Source: an uncultured Eubacteriales bacterium
GTDB lineage: Bacteria > Bacillota > Clostridia > Oscillospirales > CAG-382
Direction of reading: 5' to 3'
DNA: 12,517 bases
NCBI GenBank assembly: GCA_900548115.1
Contig: URJL01000052.1
Span: forward strand, 1 to 12,517
The notes below the pieces were generated by a model. The model saw only the letters and a program-made list of their open reading frames with translations, was not told the DNA's origin and did no database searches. Made by a program: the position numbers and the translations under genes. Below are positions 5,722 through 12,517 of the stretch, in pieces. Every line of letters begins with the position of its first letter. Within the stretch, counting starts at the first letter, position 1.

Positions 5722-8700
5722 TTACTTAACGGTAATCTTGATTGCCGAACCCTGTGCATATGCATTGGCGGTTACGACATACTGCGGGATCATAACTTCT
5801 TCGCCCGAAGGAGTCTTGCCGTGAATTTCGGTGTACATATTGACGTGCCAGTCACCGCAGAAAAGACCCGCAACAACATCGGCGTTGCTTGTGATCAGAT
5901 CGTAAACGGCCTTATTCGCACCTTCATATTTGGTTGCGCTTCCGGCAAAGTTGGAGGCGCCGAAGTTCGTGTGCTTAACGCCGTCGATAACCGTCATACC
6001 CGAGGTATCGCCGGGCTCGTAGAAGAAGGTCACCCAATCCTCGCCGCCGCCGGGAATCGTACAAACGGGGCAGTGCTGGAAGAACAGCATCTTGATTCCG
6101 AGTGAGCGCGCCCTTTCGATATCGGCTGTCAGCGGCTCGATCTGATCCTCCCAATAACCGTAGCGCTGGTTATCCATCGAAACGATCATAACCATGTTTT
6201 CGCCGTCGTCGTTCTTGAGGATCTCGGAATAATACTTGACATTCTGCGGCCACATCGACTGAATGCGCGCATACTTTTCTTCGATCGGCATGTTGTCTCT
6301 CAGCGAGGAATCATCGGGCTGCATAAGACGTGCGGGCTCATGGTTACCGATGGTCAGAACCGCGCTCTTATCCTTATCGATAATGAGCTTCTGAATCATT
6401 TCGGCACAGCCCCACGAGAAGTAGTCCATGATATCGCCGGTAATAACCGTCTTGTCATAGAAGCTTGCGTATTCCATGACCGTGTTGATGGCGGGAACCG
6501 ACGAACCGTTACGGTTCCACGAACGTCCGCGATAGGTCGAGAGAATGCAGGGATCTGCCTCCGCCCAGTCCTTGTCGTTGATGGAGTTCAGGTGCGTATC
6601 GGCAAAGTGAATGATCGTGATGTCGTCGCGGTCCTTTCCGCTCGTGTTGAAGTTAAATTCGACCTCGCGAACCTTAAGACCGTTCTTGAGTGCGTAGTAA
6701 TCCTTGTTGGTAACGCCGGGAATATTCGCCGAGCCTTCGGTCTCTCTCCACGAAACGGCTGCGCCGTTCTTTGCGTCGGCAAGAGGCGTGCGTCCGTCGT
6801 ACTGCTCTGCCATATACTCGTTCATACGGTCGACTTCGACATAGGTCTTAATGCCCTCGAAGGTCGCCGTCGGCGTTTCGCCTGCCGCAAGCGCCGCAAG
6901 CGCTACCTGATAAAGGTTGGTCTGATAATAATCGGAGTAAAGGATCGCGTCGTTTCCGTTGAGGTCGCGGTAGCGGATATAACCCTTTACGCTGTAGTAA
7001 CGCCAGTAACGTTCCTCGTCGATACCCGTGATGCAGAGCGTATACTGTACTCCGTCGTCGGTTTCCTTATAGAGCTTGTTTGCCTTGACGATTGCGGGCG
7101 TGTTGTACTGCCATGTCGTAGGGTTAACGCCCGAAGGAAGTCCCTTGACGTATTCGTTGGTCAGGCTTTCGCCGTACTTCATGTCGTGACCGTGCGTATA
7201 GTCGGTCGGAAGAACAAGCGCACCGAAGTCGATCACCTCGGGGATGCTGTCCGCGAAGGAATTCTTCTTTTCGAGGATAAAGCGCAGGCCCTGTTCGCCT
7301 TCGGTACGGATCTGTGCGCCCTTGATGAAGAAGTCGCCGCCGTCCTTGGTGTTGAATGCGATATACTGCGCCTTGATCGTGTCGCCCTCTTTATAGGTGT
7401 CGGACATCTTTGCGGGCGTTCCGTCGGCAAGCGTCCAGCCGATAAAGATCATTCCGTCTTTTGTATCGGGAGTAAACGTCGAAAGATCAATCGTGCAGTC
7501 GCTGTAAACCGTAACGGTTTCGCCGTCGAAGAGGTAGCGGATCGAATCGGAAAGCTCGACCGACCATGCGCCCGAAGGAAGCGTGATCGTTCCGCTGTTC
7601 GAAAGAATCTGCTTGCCGTCGTTGGAGGTCGCGAGAGCATATTTCGCACCGTTCACCTTATAAACGCCGTCGGTATCGGTATAAGAAAGCGTTGCGCCCT
7701 CTTTTCCGCCGCAGTAAACGCTCCATGCGCCGGCGGGAGCCGCCGAGCTGAAGTCGGTAAGGGTGGGCTTTACACTGCTGTTATTGATAAGAACATAAAG
7801 CTTTGCGCCGTCCTTAAAGCCGACCGCGCGGGAGCTTGCGGGATTACCGAGCGTACCGGTCACCGCGCCGAGGCTTCCGCTGTTTACGGTGATGCGGACA
7901 TCCTTCGTGAAGTAGTTTCCGCGATGAGTGCCAAGCCATCCGTCGGAGGTGAGCGCAATGCCCTCCACCTCTGCGCCGTCGATGACGATCTCCGCACCCG
8001 CAGTGGAGCCGGGGTTGTCGTAGTTGTAGAACGAGCCGAGCTCAATGCCCTTGAAGGTTCCGCTCTTCAGCGTTACTTTCTCGCCCGGAGCGAGACTTTT
8101 CGGAGACATGGTACCGAAACGCAGCAGCATCGGCTTTGCCGCCTGCTCGACGCCCTCTCCGATAACAAGCTCGTGACCGTAGGTGGCAAAGCGTTTACCG
8201 CCCTGCGTTGTGGTCTGGGCAAGCTTGATGTTTTCGAGCGTGATCGGGCCCTGCATTACAATGTAATCGTAATTCAAGTCAAGAACCGAAGTTCCCGAGC
8301 CGTCGCCCGTTATCGTAAGCATTTCGTTGGTTTCGGGAAGTCCTCCCGTGAAGGGATAATTGCCGGTGACGACGATCAGCTTCTTGTCGCCGGTCATGTT
8401 TTTGAGAAGCGCATATGCCTGATTGAAGGTAGCAACCGCGCGGTCGCGGGTCGCGCCGTCGTTTTCGTCCGAGCCGTTCTTGCTCAGATATACGCCGACA
8501 ACACCGGGAACGGCTTCCCAGATCTCTTCGATCAGGATAAAGTCGCCTTCGAAATCTGCGGGGATCGGGAAAGCGTCGCCGCTCTTGTATATGTGCGGAA
8601 TGCCGTCGGTATCGACATACTTAAAGCCCTTAAAATAGTTGAAAGGCGTGTCGGTTTCCTTCGGGAGGATAAAGTTCTCGCCCTTATAGGAAGTGTAGCT

Positions 8701-11280
8701 GCCGGGACCGCAGTAAATAGCGACGATCCTGTCTGCCATCGACTCGGCGTCGACAAACGTTACGTCATAAGTTCCCGCGGGAACGGTGAGATACCCTTCC
8801 GCGTCGGAATAATACTTCACGCCCGACTCGTCGGTCGCAACGGCGATGAGATCATAATCGGGGCAATAGAAGATGCCGTCGTTGTCGGTAAACTCAAGAA
8901 GATCGCGATCGACATTCATACGGTAGATGCCGCCGTTTGCGCCGATCCACGAGGGAAGAACATAATTTGCGGCAACGGGGTTATGCTTGTTGACGATAAA
9001 CTGGAACGCGCCTTCGTGAACGGGCGTCACCGAGCCCTTGTCAATCATGAAGCTCGTCATTTCGGGAGCTTCGCCGACGAGGATGTTGGCTGCCTTTTTA
9101 AAGGTCACGTCCTTATTTCCGGAATACCAAATAACGCATTTGCCCTTGAGATTGCGGATGGCAAGCGTTGCACTTTCGGTATACGGAGAGTGGGTTTCGT
9201 ACCACGAAGCGAAATAGAATTCCGCACCGTTCGAGTTCGTGTTGTCGATGCTGACATACGGATGGTCGCCCTGAAACTTACTATCCGGCTCGCTGCCGAG
9301 AATAAAGGTCATATAAGCGTCGTTGAACTTGCCGTCCCAAATCTCACCCGCTTTTCCGAAGTCGGAGGAGTAGGATTTGATGACGGTCTCGGGCGTTACG
9401 GTGATCGAAAATCCGCTTGCCGTCATGCCCTCGTCATACAGACGCGAGCGGACAAACGTGATGTCTTCGAAGACAACGGGACCGGTCGCGCTTGCGCTGG
9501 TCTGATCGCCGAACTTCTGCTGCGTTACGATGTGTGAATTAACGCCGAGATAGCCCTTGACATGAACGGTTGCGGTGTGTGCCGTCGAGGGGTTGCCCCA
9601 AGCCGTAAGATGGCTGTCGGTCTTTCCGCGTCCTGCCGAAGCGGGACGATAGGTAAGCGCGTCGGGAGCGTCCATGACGTAAAGGGTCACATCGTCGCCC
9701 TTGCCGTAGCCGTCGCCGTTGATGGTTTTGAAGACCGTGTCGACGCTGCCTGCGGGATCGGAGGGATCTTTACCGTTGCCGGTTCCGCCGTACATAAGGA
9801 AGTAAACGCCGTCGCCCGCCGTAGGGGCGTCGTCGCCGAGAATCGTAAAGACGGTCGTGGCAAGAAGCGTATCGGTCGAGCCTGCGGCATAATATTTTGC
9901 CGTGTAATTGCCGGGAGTCTTTGTCCACGAGCCTGCAAAGATCGCGCTTCCCGATTCGTTCGGCGTATCCTTCTGCTCGAGGATCGTGTCTCCGTTTTCG
10001 GCATAAATTGCGATAAAGTCGTTTTCGTTGTGGCTTTTCTTATACGTAAAGGTAACGGTCTCACCCTTGGTGAAAAGCGTCTTTTCCACTGCAAAGGTCG
10101 TCCTGTCGTCAACCGCCTCAAAGGTCGTGCGGGCAAGCTCGCCGTAGCTCGAATCGTAAAGGATCGCGGTCCAGCTGCCCTCCGAGATGGTTCCGCCGAG
10201 CGGCCAGAAATCGTAGCGCTGACGCCTTTCCTGACCCGACGGGAAAATCACGGTTTTTTTGCCGTTTACATCGACATAGTCGTCGTACTGCGAGGGTTTG
10301 CTCGCAATATTGCGCGACCCGTGATAGAGCGCGACCCAGCTGCCCGAGACAAAGCCCGTAACGTTAAAGGTCACATTGGCGTCGCCAGCGGAGACCTTTC
10401 CGACAAGCGTGATCGAGGGCTCGGTCGGTTCGGGATCGGGATCGGGCGTTTCGCCGCCCTTTACGGTAAAGTGAATCGAGCCGTACATATGCTCCGCGTC
10501 GCTGTAGCCGTGATAGAAGAACTTTGCGGTATAGCCGCCTGCGGTAAGACCCGAAGCGGTCCATGTGCCCGAACCGGTGGGGGTGTAGCCCCAAAGTCCG
10601 TACGAGTCCGAGCCGTCGGGATAAATGCCGATCCAGTCGGTATCGGACTGTGTGTTTTTATAAGTAAAGACGATATCTTCGCCGACCGTAAATTCGGTCT
10701 TTTCGATCGAGAAGGTCGTCTCGCCCGTCTCTTCGACCACTTCAAAATCGATCGAGCCGAATATGGAGGCCGCGTCGCTCTTTTCGTTTTCGAAATACCT
10801 CGCGGTGTACTTGCCGGCAGCAAGCCCCGGGAAGGAGACCGTGCCCGAAGAACCTACGGTATATTTCCAGTTGTTGCCGTAAGCGGTAGAACCCTCGGGA
10901 TAGATTCCGATCCAGTCCTTGTCGTACTTGCTGTTTTCGTACGTAAAGGTTACGTCCTCGCCGACCGTGTACTTGGTCTTGCCGATCTTAAAGGAGGTGG
11001 TGCCTTGCGCCTCTCCGGTAACGGTAAACGGAGCCTGCGCCAGAATACCGTAGCCCGAATCGTACAAAACGGCAAGATACTCGCCCGCGTTGATGGTTCC
11101 GCCGAGCGGCCAGCACGAAGGATCCTTCATGCGTTGCGAATCGTTGCTCGGGAAGGTGACGCTTGTCCCGTCGCCCGTGTCGACCATAACGTAGTCAACG
11201 TAACTCGTGCCGTTCGCCTTGTCGCCTTTATAAATGGCAACCCAGCTTCCGGAAACCGAGCCGGAGATGTTGAAGGTCAC
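5722..11280 (-). CDS. Giant secreted modular protein with C-terminal calcineurin-like metallophosphoesterase
   Basis: The stop-free frame gives 1852 residues from a GTG at 11280. The true N-terminus is almost certainly the ATG at 11412, cut off by a TAG at 11320-11322. Numbered from the GTG, Ig-like repeats run A (1-88), B (94-183), B (187-275), a PDPDPEP linker, A (297-390), B (393-482). B repeats carry DWIGIYP, A repeats carry FWPLGGTI or CWPLGGTI. Residues 490-765 look beta-rich. From 927 (VYLSKNGSDENDG) a beta-helix-like stretch begins. Residues 1318-1465 (QGLRF, GYIRYRD) match a module I recall from clostridial surface proteins. The enzyme domain, 1552-1852, shows DTH (1561-1563), GDIMD (1615-1619), GNHE (1645-1648), His1736 and GDWH (1809-1812), fitting a two-metal phosphoesterase. 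No wall-anchor motif or C-terminal membrane segment is seen. The substrate is unknown. The GTG has no ribosome binding site and would give a protein without signal peptide. Confidence 0.85.
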   Translation of the reverse strand: MTFNISGSVSGSWVAIYKGDKANGTSYVDYVMVDTGDGTSVTFPSNDSQRMKDPSCWPLGGTINAGEYLAVLYDSGYGILAQAPFTVTGEAQGTTSFKIGKTKYTVGEDVTFTYENSKYDKDWIGIYPEGSTAYGNNWKYTVGSSGTVSFPGLAAGKYTARYFENEKSDAASIFGSIDFEVVEETGETTFSIEKTEFTVGEDIVFTYKNTQSDTDWIGIYPDGSDSYGLWGYTPTGSGTWTASGLTAGGYTAKFFYHGYSDAEHMYGSIHFTVKGGETPDPDPEPTEPSITLVGKVSAGDANVTFNVTGFVSGSWVALYHGSRNIASKPSQYDDYVDVNGKKTVIFPSGQERRQRYDFWPLGGTISEGSWTAILYDSSYGELARTTFEAVDDRTTFAVEKTLFTKGETVTFTYKKSHNENDFIAIYAENGDTILEQKDTPNESGSAIFAGSWTKTPGNYTAKYYAAGSTDTLLATTVFTILGDDAPTAGDGVYFLMYGGTGNGKDPSDPAGSVDTVFKTINGDGYGKGDDVTLYVMDAPDALTYRPASAGRGKTDSHLTAWGNPSTAHTATVHVKGYLGVNSHIVTQQKFGDQTSASATGPVVFEDITFVRSRLYDEGMTASGFSITVTPETVIKSYSSDFGKAGEIWDGKFNDAYMTFILGSEPDSKFQGDHPYVSIDNTNSNGAEFYFASWYETHSPYTESATLAIRNLKGKCVIWYSGNKDVTFKKAANILVGEAPEMTSFMIDKGSVTPVHEGAFQFIVNKHNPVAANYVLPSWIGANGGIYRMNVDRDLLEFTDNDGIFYCPDYDLIAVATDESGVKYYSDAEGYLTVPAGTYDVTFVDAESMADRIVAIYCGPGSYTSYKGENFILPKETDTPFNYFKGFKYVDTDGIPHIYKSGDAFPIPADFEGDFILIEEIWEAVPGVVGVYLSKNGSDENDGATRDRAVATFNQAYALLKNMTGDKKLIVVTGNYPFTGGLPETNEMLTITGDGSGTSVLDLNYDYIVMQGPITLENIKLAQTTTQGGKRFATYGHELVIGEGVEQAAKPMLLRFGTMSPKSLAPGEKVTLKSGTFKGIELGSFYNYDNPGSTAGAEIVIDGAEVEGIALTSDGWLGTHRGNYFTKDVRITVNSGSLGAVTGTLGNPASSRAVGFKDGAKLYVLINNSSVKPTLTDFSSAAPAGAWSVYCGGKEGATLSYTDTDGVYKVNGAKYALATSNDGKQILSNSGTITLPSGAWSVELSDSIRYLFDGETVTVYSDCTIDLSTFTPDTKDGMIFIGWTLADGTPAKMSDTYKEGDTIKAQYIAFNTKDGGDFFIKGAQIRTEGEQGLRFILEKKNSFADSIPEVIDFGALVLPTDYTHGHDMKYGESLTNEYVKGLPSGVNPTTWQYNTPAIVKANKLYKETDDGVQYTLCITGIDEERYWRYYSVKGYIRYRDLNGNDAILYSDYYQTNLYQVALAALAAGETPTATFEGIKTYVEVDRMNEYMAEQYDGRTPLADAKNGAAVSWRETEGSANIPGVTNKDYYALKNGLKVREVEFNFNTSGKDRDDITIIHFADTHLNSINDKDWAEADPCILSTYRGRSWNRNGSSVPAINTVMEYASFYDKTVITGDIMDYFSWGCAEMIQKLIIDKDKSAVLTIGNHEPARLMQPDDSSLRDNMPIEEKYARIQSMWPQNVKYYSEILKNDDGENMVMIVSMDNQRYGYWEDQIEPLTADIERARSLGIKMLFFQHCPVCTIPGGGEDWVTFFYEPGDTSGMTVIDGVKHTNFGASNFAGSATKYEGANKAVYDLITSNADVVAGLFCGDWHVNMYTEIHGKTPSGEEVMIPQYVVTANAYAQGSAIKITVK

Positions 11281-11319
11281 GTTTGCGTCGCCCGATACCG
11301 CGGGTGCGGCGATCTCGAT

Positions 11320-11412
11320 CTAGGCATCCGCCGCGCTGACATACAGCGGCAGTGCGCCGACAAGACTCAGCAACATGCAAAGCGTGAGAAATACGGATAG
11401 ACTTTTTCTCAT
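11320..11412 (-). pseudogene. Signal-peptide fragment of the large gene, ended by in-frame TAG
   Basis: The ATG at 11412 is preceded by AAGGGGAC about 11 bases away. It encodes 30 residues and then TAG. The peptide is a textbook signal sequence: MRKSLS, a hydrophobic core of about 19 residues, and VSA-ADA as a signal peptidase I site. After the TAG the same frame continues through IEIAAPAVSGDANVTF into the large protein. That stretch matches the start of the internal second A repeat (VSAGDANVTF), so the frame on both sides belongs to one gene. Either the gene is inactivated by one point mutation, the stop is read through, or the base is a sequencing error. Confidence 0.8.
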
Positions 11413-11445
11413 GTTTTTTAAGTCCCCTTTTCTAAAATTTCACAC

Positions 11446-11467
11446 AGCCGGGAGATGCCCCCCGGCT
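11446..11467 (-). other. 5'-terminal mRNA hairpin of the large gene
   Basis: AGCCGGG and CCCGGCT form a perfect 7-bp stem at the predicted transcript start of the large gene, upstream of its ribosome binding site. A hairpin at the extreme 5' end is known to protect mRNAs from decay. The U-tract needed for a terminator is missing. Confidence 0.5.
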
Positions 11468-11470
11468 ACT

Positions 11471-11499
11471 ATGATACAGTTATTATGTTACAATATCAA
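11471..11499 (-). promoter_or_regulatory. Promoter of the large phosphoesterase gene
   Basis: On the minus strand TTGATA (11494-11499) and TATCAT (11471-11476) are 17 bases apart, each one base off the sigma-A consensus. The start would fall near 11463-11467, giving a leader of about 50-55 bases. A pair of A7-8 tracts (minus strand) lies about 50-70 bases upstream. Confidence 0.75.
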
Positions 11500-11581
11500 A
11501 ATGAGAACAAATAGGGCAAAAATGTAAATGTTTAAGACGGGATAACAAATTTTTTTGCATTTTTTTGTGCATCTTCGATAG

Positions 11582-11596
11582 AAAATACGGTATTTT
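11582..11596. repeat. 15-bp AT-rich palindrome
   Basis: AAAATAC and GTATTTT flank one G. It lies about 83 bases upstream of the large gene's -35 box and is a possible regulator site. Confidence 0.4.
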
Positions 11597-11652
11597 TCGG
11601 AAGCGTTTCAGATTGAATATTTTTTGTTCGAAATATTGTGTATATGTTGAGT

Positions 11653-11671
11653 CGAAATATGAATTATTTCG
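11653..11671. repeat. 19-bp inverted repeat upstream of lexA
   Basis: CGAAATA, five bases, TATTTCG: a perfect 7-bp inverted repeat about 40 bases upstream of the lexA -35 box. It resembles an operator for a dimeric regulator. It does not fit the LexA consensus. Confidence 0.45.
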
Positions 11672-11701
11672 TAAAAATATGGTTGAAATTGTAAATAACA
11701 G

Positions 11702-11715
11702 CGAACATTCGTTTA
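11702..11715. promoter_or_regulatory. LexA (SOS) box overlapping the lexA -35
   Basis: CGAACATTCGTTTA fits the B. subtilis-type LexA operator CGAACRNRYGTTYG at 12 of 14 positions. It covers the first four bases of the lexA -35 hexamer, so bound LexA should block its own promoter. This is the usual autoregulation. Confidence 0.82.
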
Positions 11716-11740
11716 CATCGGGCGTGTTTTGTGTTATACT
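11712..11740 (+). promoter_or_regulatory. lexA promoter
   Basis: TTTACA (11712-11717) and TATACT (11735-11740) are 17 bases apart, each one mismatch from consensus. Transcription should start near 11747, leaving a leader of about 45 bases with GAGAGGAG before the ATG. Confidence 0.85.
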
Positions 11741-11791
11741 GTGTACAAAGAAACCTGCCGTGCCGCAAAGAGCGCGGAGAGAGGAGCCGCT

Positions 11792-12406
11792 ATGTCCGAT
11801 CTGAAACCGAAAGAACAGGCGATTTTGAATTTTATATGCGAGTCCATCGAGGAGAACGGATATGCACCCGCCGTGCGCGATGTCTGCGCCGCGCTGGGTA
11901 TCAAATCGACCTCCACCGTACATATGTATATGCAAAGGCTTGAGCAAAAGGGCTATATTTCCCGCTCCGACGGCAAGAGCCGTGCCATCCGCGTGGACGA
12001 TTCGGCGGAGATGCCGCGCGAGGAAAACACCTATCGCGTTCCCTTGCTCGGACAAGTCGCCGCCGGTACGCCGATTCTGACCATTCAGAATTTTGACGGG
12101 TATCTCAACTACGCCACCCGAAAGAAATACGACCGCGATTCGCTTTTCGCGTTAAAGATCGCGGGCACCAGTATGATTGAAGCGGGCATTTTGGACGGCG
12201 ATTATGTCATCGTCGAGCAGTGCCCCTGCGCCGACAACGGCGATATCGTGGTCGCCATGGTCGACGATTCCGCCACCTGTAAGCGTTTTTACAAAGAAAA
12301 AGGACATTTTCGCCTCCAACCCGAAAATTCCGAGATGGAGCCCATTCTCGTCGACGAAGTAGTCATTCTCGGCAAAGTCGTCGCCTGCATCCGCTACTAC
12401 GCCTAG
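11792..12406 (+). CDS. lexA: LexA repressor, self-cleaving (SOS regulator)
   Basis: LexA represses DNA-damage genes until RecA filaments trigger its self-cleavage. The 204-residue length matches B. subtilis LexA. Residues 1-68 are the winged-helix DNA-binding domain, with the recognition helix in the KSTSTVHMYMQRL segment. The cleavage site is Ala91-Gly92 within VAAGTP. The catalytic dyad is Ser127 (GTSM) and Lys164 (TCKRF), so the protein should be active. The frame is open upstream to 11729, but the ATG at 11792 begins a normal LexA N-terminus (MSDLKPKEQAILNF) and has GAGAGGAG 5 bases before it. Its own promoter carries a LexA box. The TAG stop lies inside the first unit of a tandem repeat. 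No SOS effector gene is adjacent; the divergent neighbour has no LexA box near its promoter. Confidence 0.97.
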   Translation: MSDLKPKEQAILNFICESIEENGYAPAVRDVCAALGIKSTSTVHMYMQRLEQKGYISRSDGKSRAIRVDDSAEMPREENTYRVPLLGQVAAGTPILTIQNFDGYLNYATRKKYDRDSLFALKIAGTSMIEAGILDGDYVIVEQCPCADNGDIVVAMVDDSATCKRFYKEKGHFRLQPENSEMEPILVDEVVILGKVVACIRYYA

Positions 12407-12517
12407 CGGCGGGCATTCCCGTGAAATACGAATTCCGATGGTCGCGCCTGCGGCGGGCATTGCCGCGAAATCGAATTCCGATGGTCGCGCCTGCGGCGAG
12501 CGTTCCCGCGAAATCGA
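12401..12517. repeat. Tandem 43-45 bp repeat, about 2.7 units
   Basis: Units at 12401-12445, 12446-12488 and 12489-12517 (cut by the window edge) share GCCT, GCGGCG, GCATT or GCGTT, CCG, GAAAT, CGAATTCCGATGGTCGC. The first unit has two single-base insertions relative to the second and contains the last lexA codon and its TAG stop. A related unit is at 5522-5564. The array may continue beyond the window. Confidence 0.8.

Larger units (their letters stand above)
11413..11791. other. Divergent AT-rich intergenic region
   Basis: This 379-base region separates the large gene (minus) from lexA (plus). It holds both promoters, the 5' hairpin, a LexA box, homopolymeric T-runs near 11549-11567, and two palindromes (11582-11596 and 11653-11671). 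An open frame at 11565-11804 plus has no ribosome binding site and is not convincing. Confidence 0.7.

Noticed and set aside
6340..9537. 1065-residue frame antisense to the large gene, and a 612-residue one at 9562-11400
   Set aside because: Long antisense frames are expected opposite GC-biased coding sequence. The minus-strand product has clear domains and catalytic motifs.
11310..11330. Genome-wide recoding of TAG as a sense codon
   Set aside because: lexA ends in TAG exactly at the family's normal length, and no other TAG interrupts the 1852-codon frame, so a local event is simpler.
11565..11804. 79-residue frame (plus) in the lexA upstream region
   Set aside because: It runs through the lexA promoter and LexA box, has no ribosome binding site, and is rich in residues typical of AT-rich noncoding DNA.
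12401..12517. CRISPR array
   Set aside because: The units are contiguous with no unique spacers between them, and no cas gene is present.

Overview
The window looks like a piece of a Clostridia-type (Firmicutes) chromosome of moderate GC, probably from an uncultured anaerobe. This is an inference. It rests on the Gram-positive style of S12 (139 aa) and LexA (with a B. subtilis-type operator), on strong AGGAGG ribosome binding sites, on consensus sigma-A promoters, and on a giant secreted modular protein of a kind common in gut Clostridia.

Layout. Bases 1-570 hold no convincing gene. They carry a 10-bp hairpin, an imperfect direct repeat 275 bp apart, and a run of nine heptanucleotides. Bases 571-5499 are a complete str operon on the minus strand: rpsL (S12), rpsG (S7), fusA (EF-G), tuf (EF-Tu). 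rpsL has a TTGACA-17-TATAAT promoter with a near-consensus UP element. tuf has its own perfect TTGACA-17-TATAAT promoter with an 8-bp inverted repeat centred on the -10, and a strong terminator closes the unit. rpoBC is not upstream and rpsJ is not directly downstream, so the cluster stands alone here. Bases 5500-5721 are packed with perfect palindromes and end in the terminator of the next gene.

Bases 5722-11412 (minus) encode one very large secreted protein. It has a signal peptide, five Ig-like repeat domains in the order A-B-B-A-B, two beta-solenoid-like stretches, a module I recall from clostridial surface proteins, and a C-terminal calcineurin-like metallophosphoesterase. The key oddity is an in-frame TAG at codon 31, directly after the signal peptide. 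The reading frame and its homology to an internal repeat continue on both sides of it, so the gene is either freshly broken, read through, or carries a sequencing error.

Bases 11413-11791 are an AT-rich divergent intergenic region. It contains a promoter for the large gene, whose transcript would begin with a hairpin, and the lexA promoter, where a LexA box overlaps the -35. Bases 11792-12406 are lexA (plus), an intact self-cleaving SOS repressor. Bases 12401-12517 hold about 2.7 tandem copies of a 43-45 bp repeat, the first of which includes the lexA stop codon. A related unit lies at 5522-5564, showing a dispersed repeat family.

The genes fall into three unrelated jobs: translation, SOS control, and an extracellular enzyme of unknown substrate. 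I see no defence system, mobile element with a transposase, CRISPR array, tRNA or rRNA.
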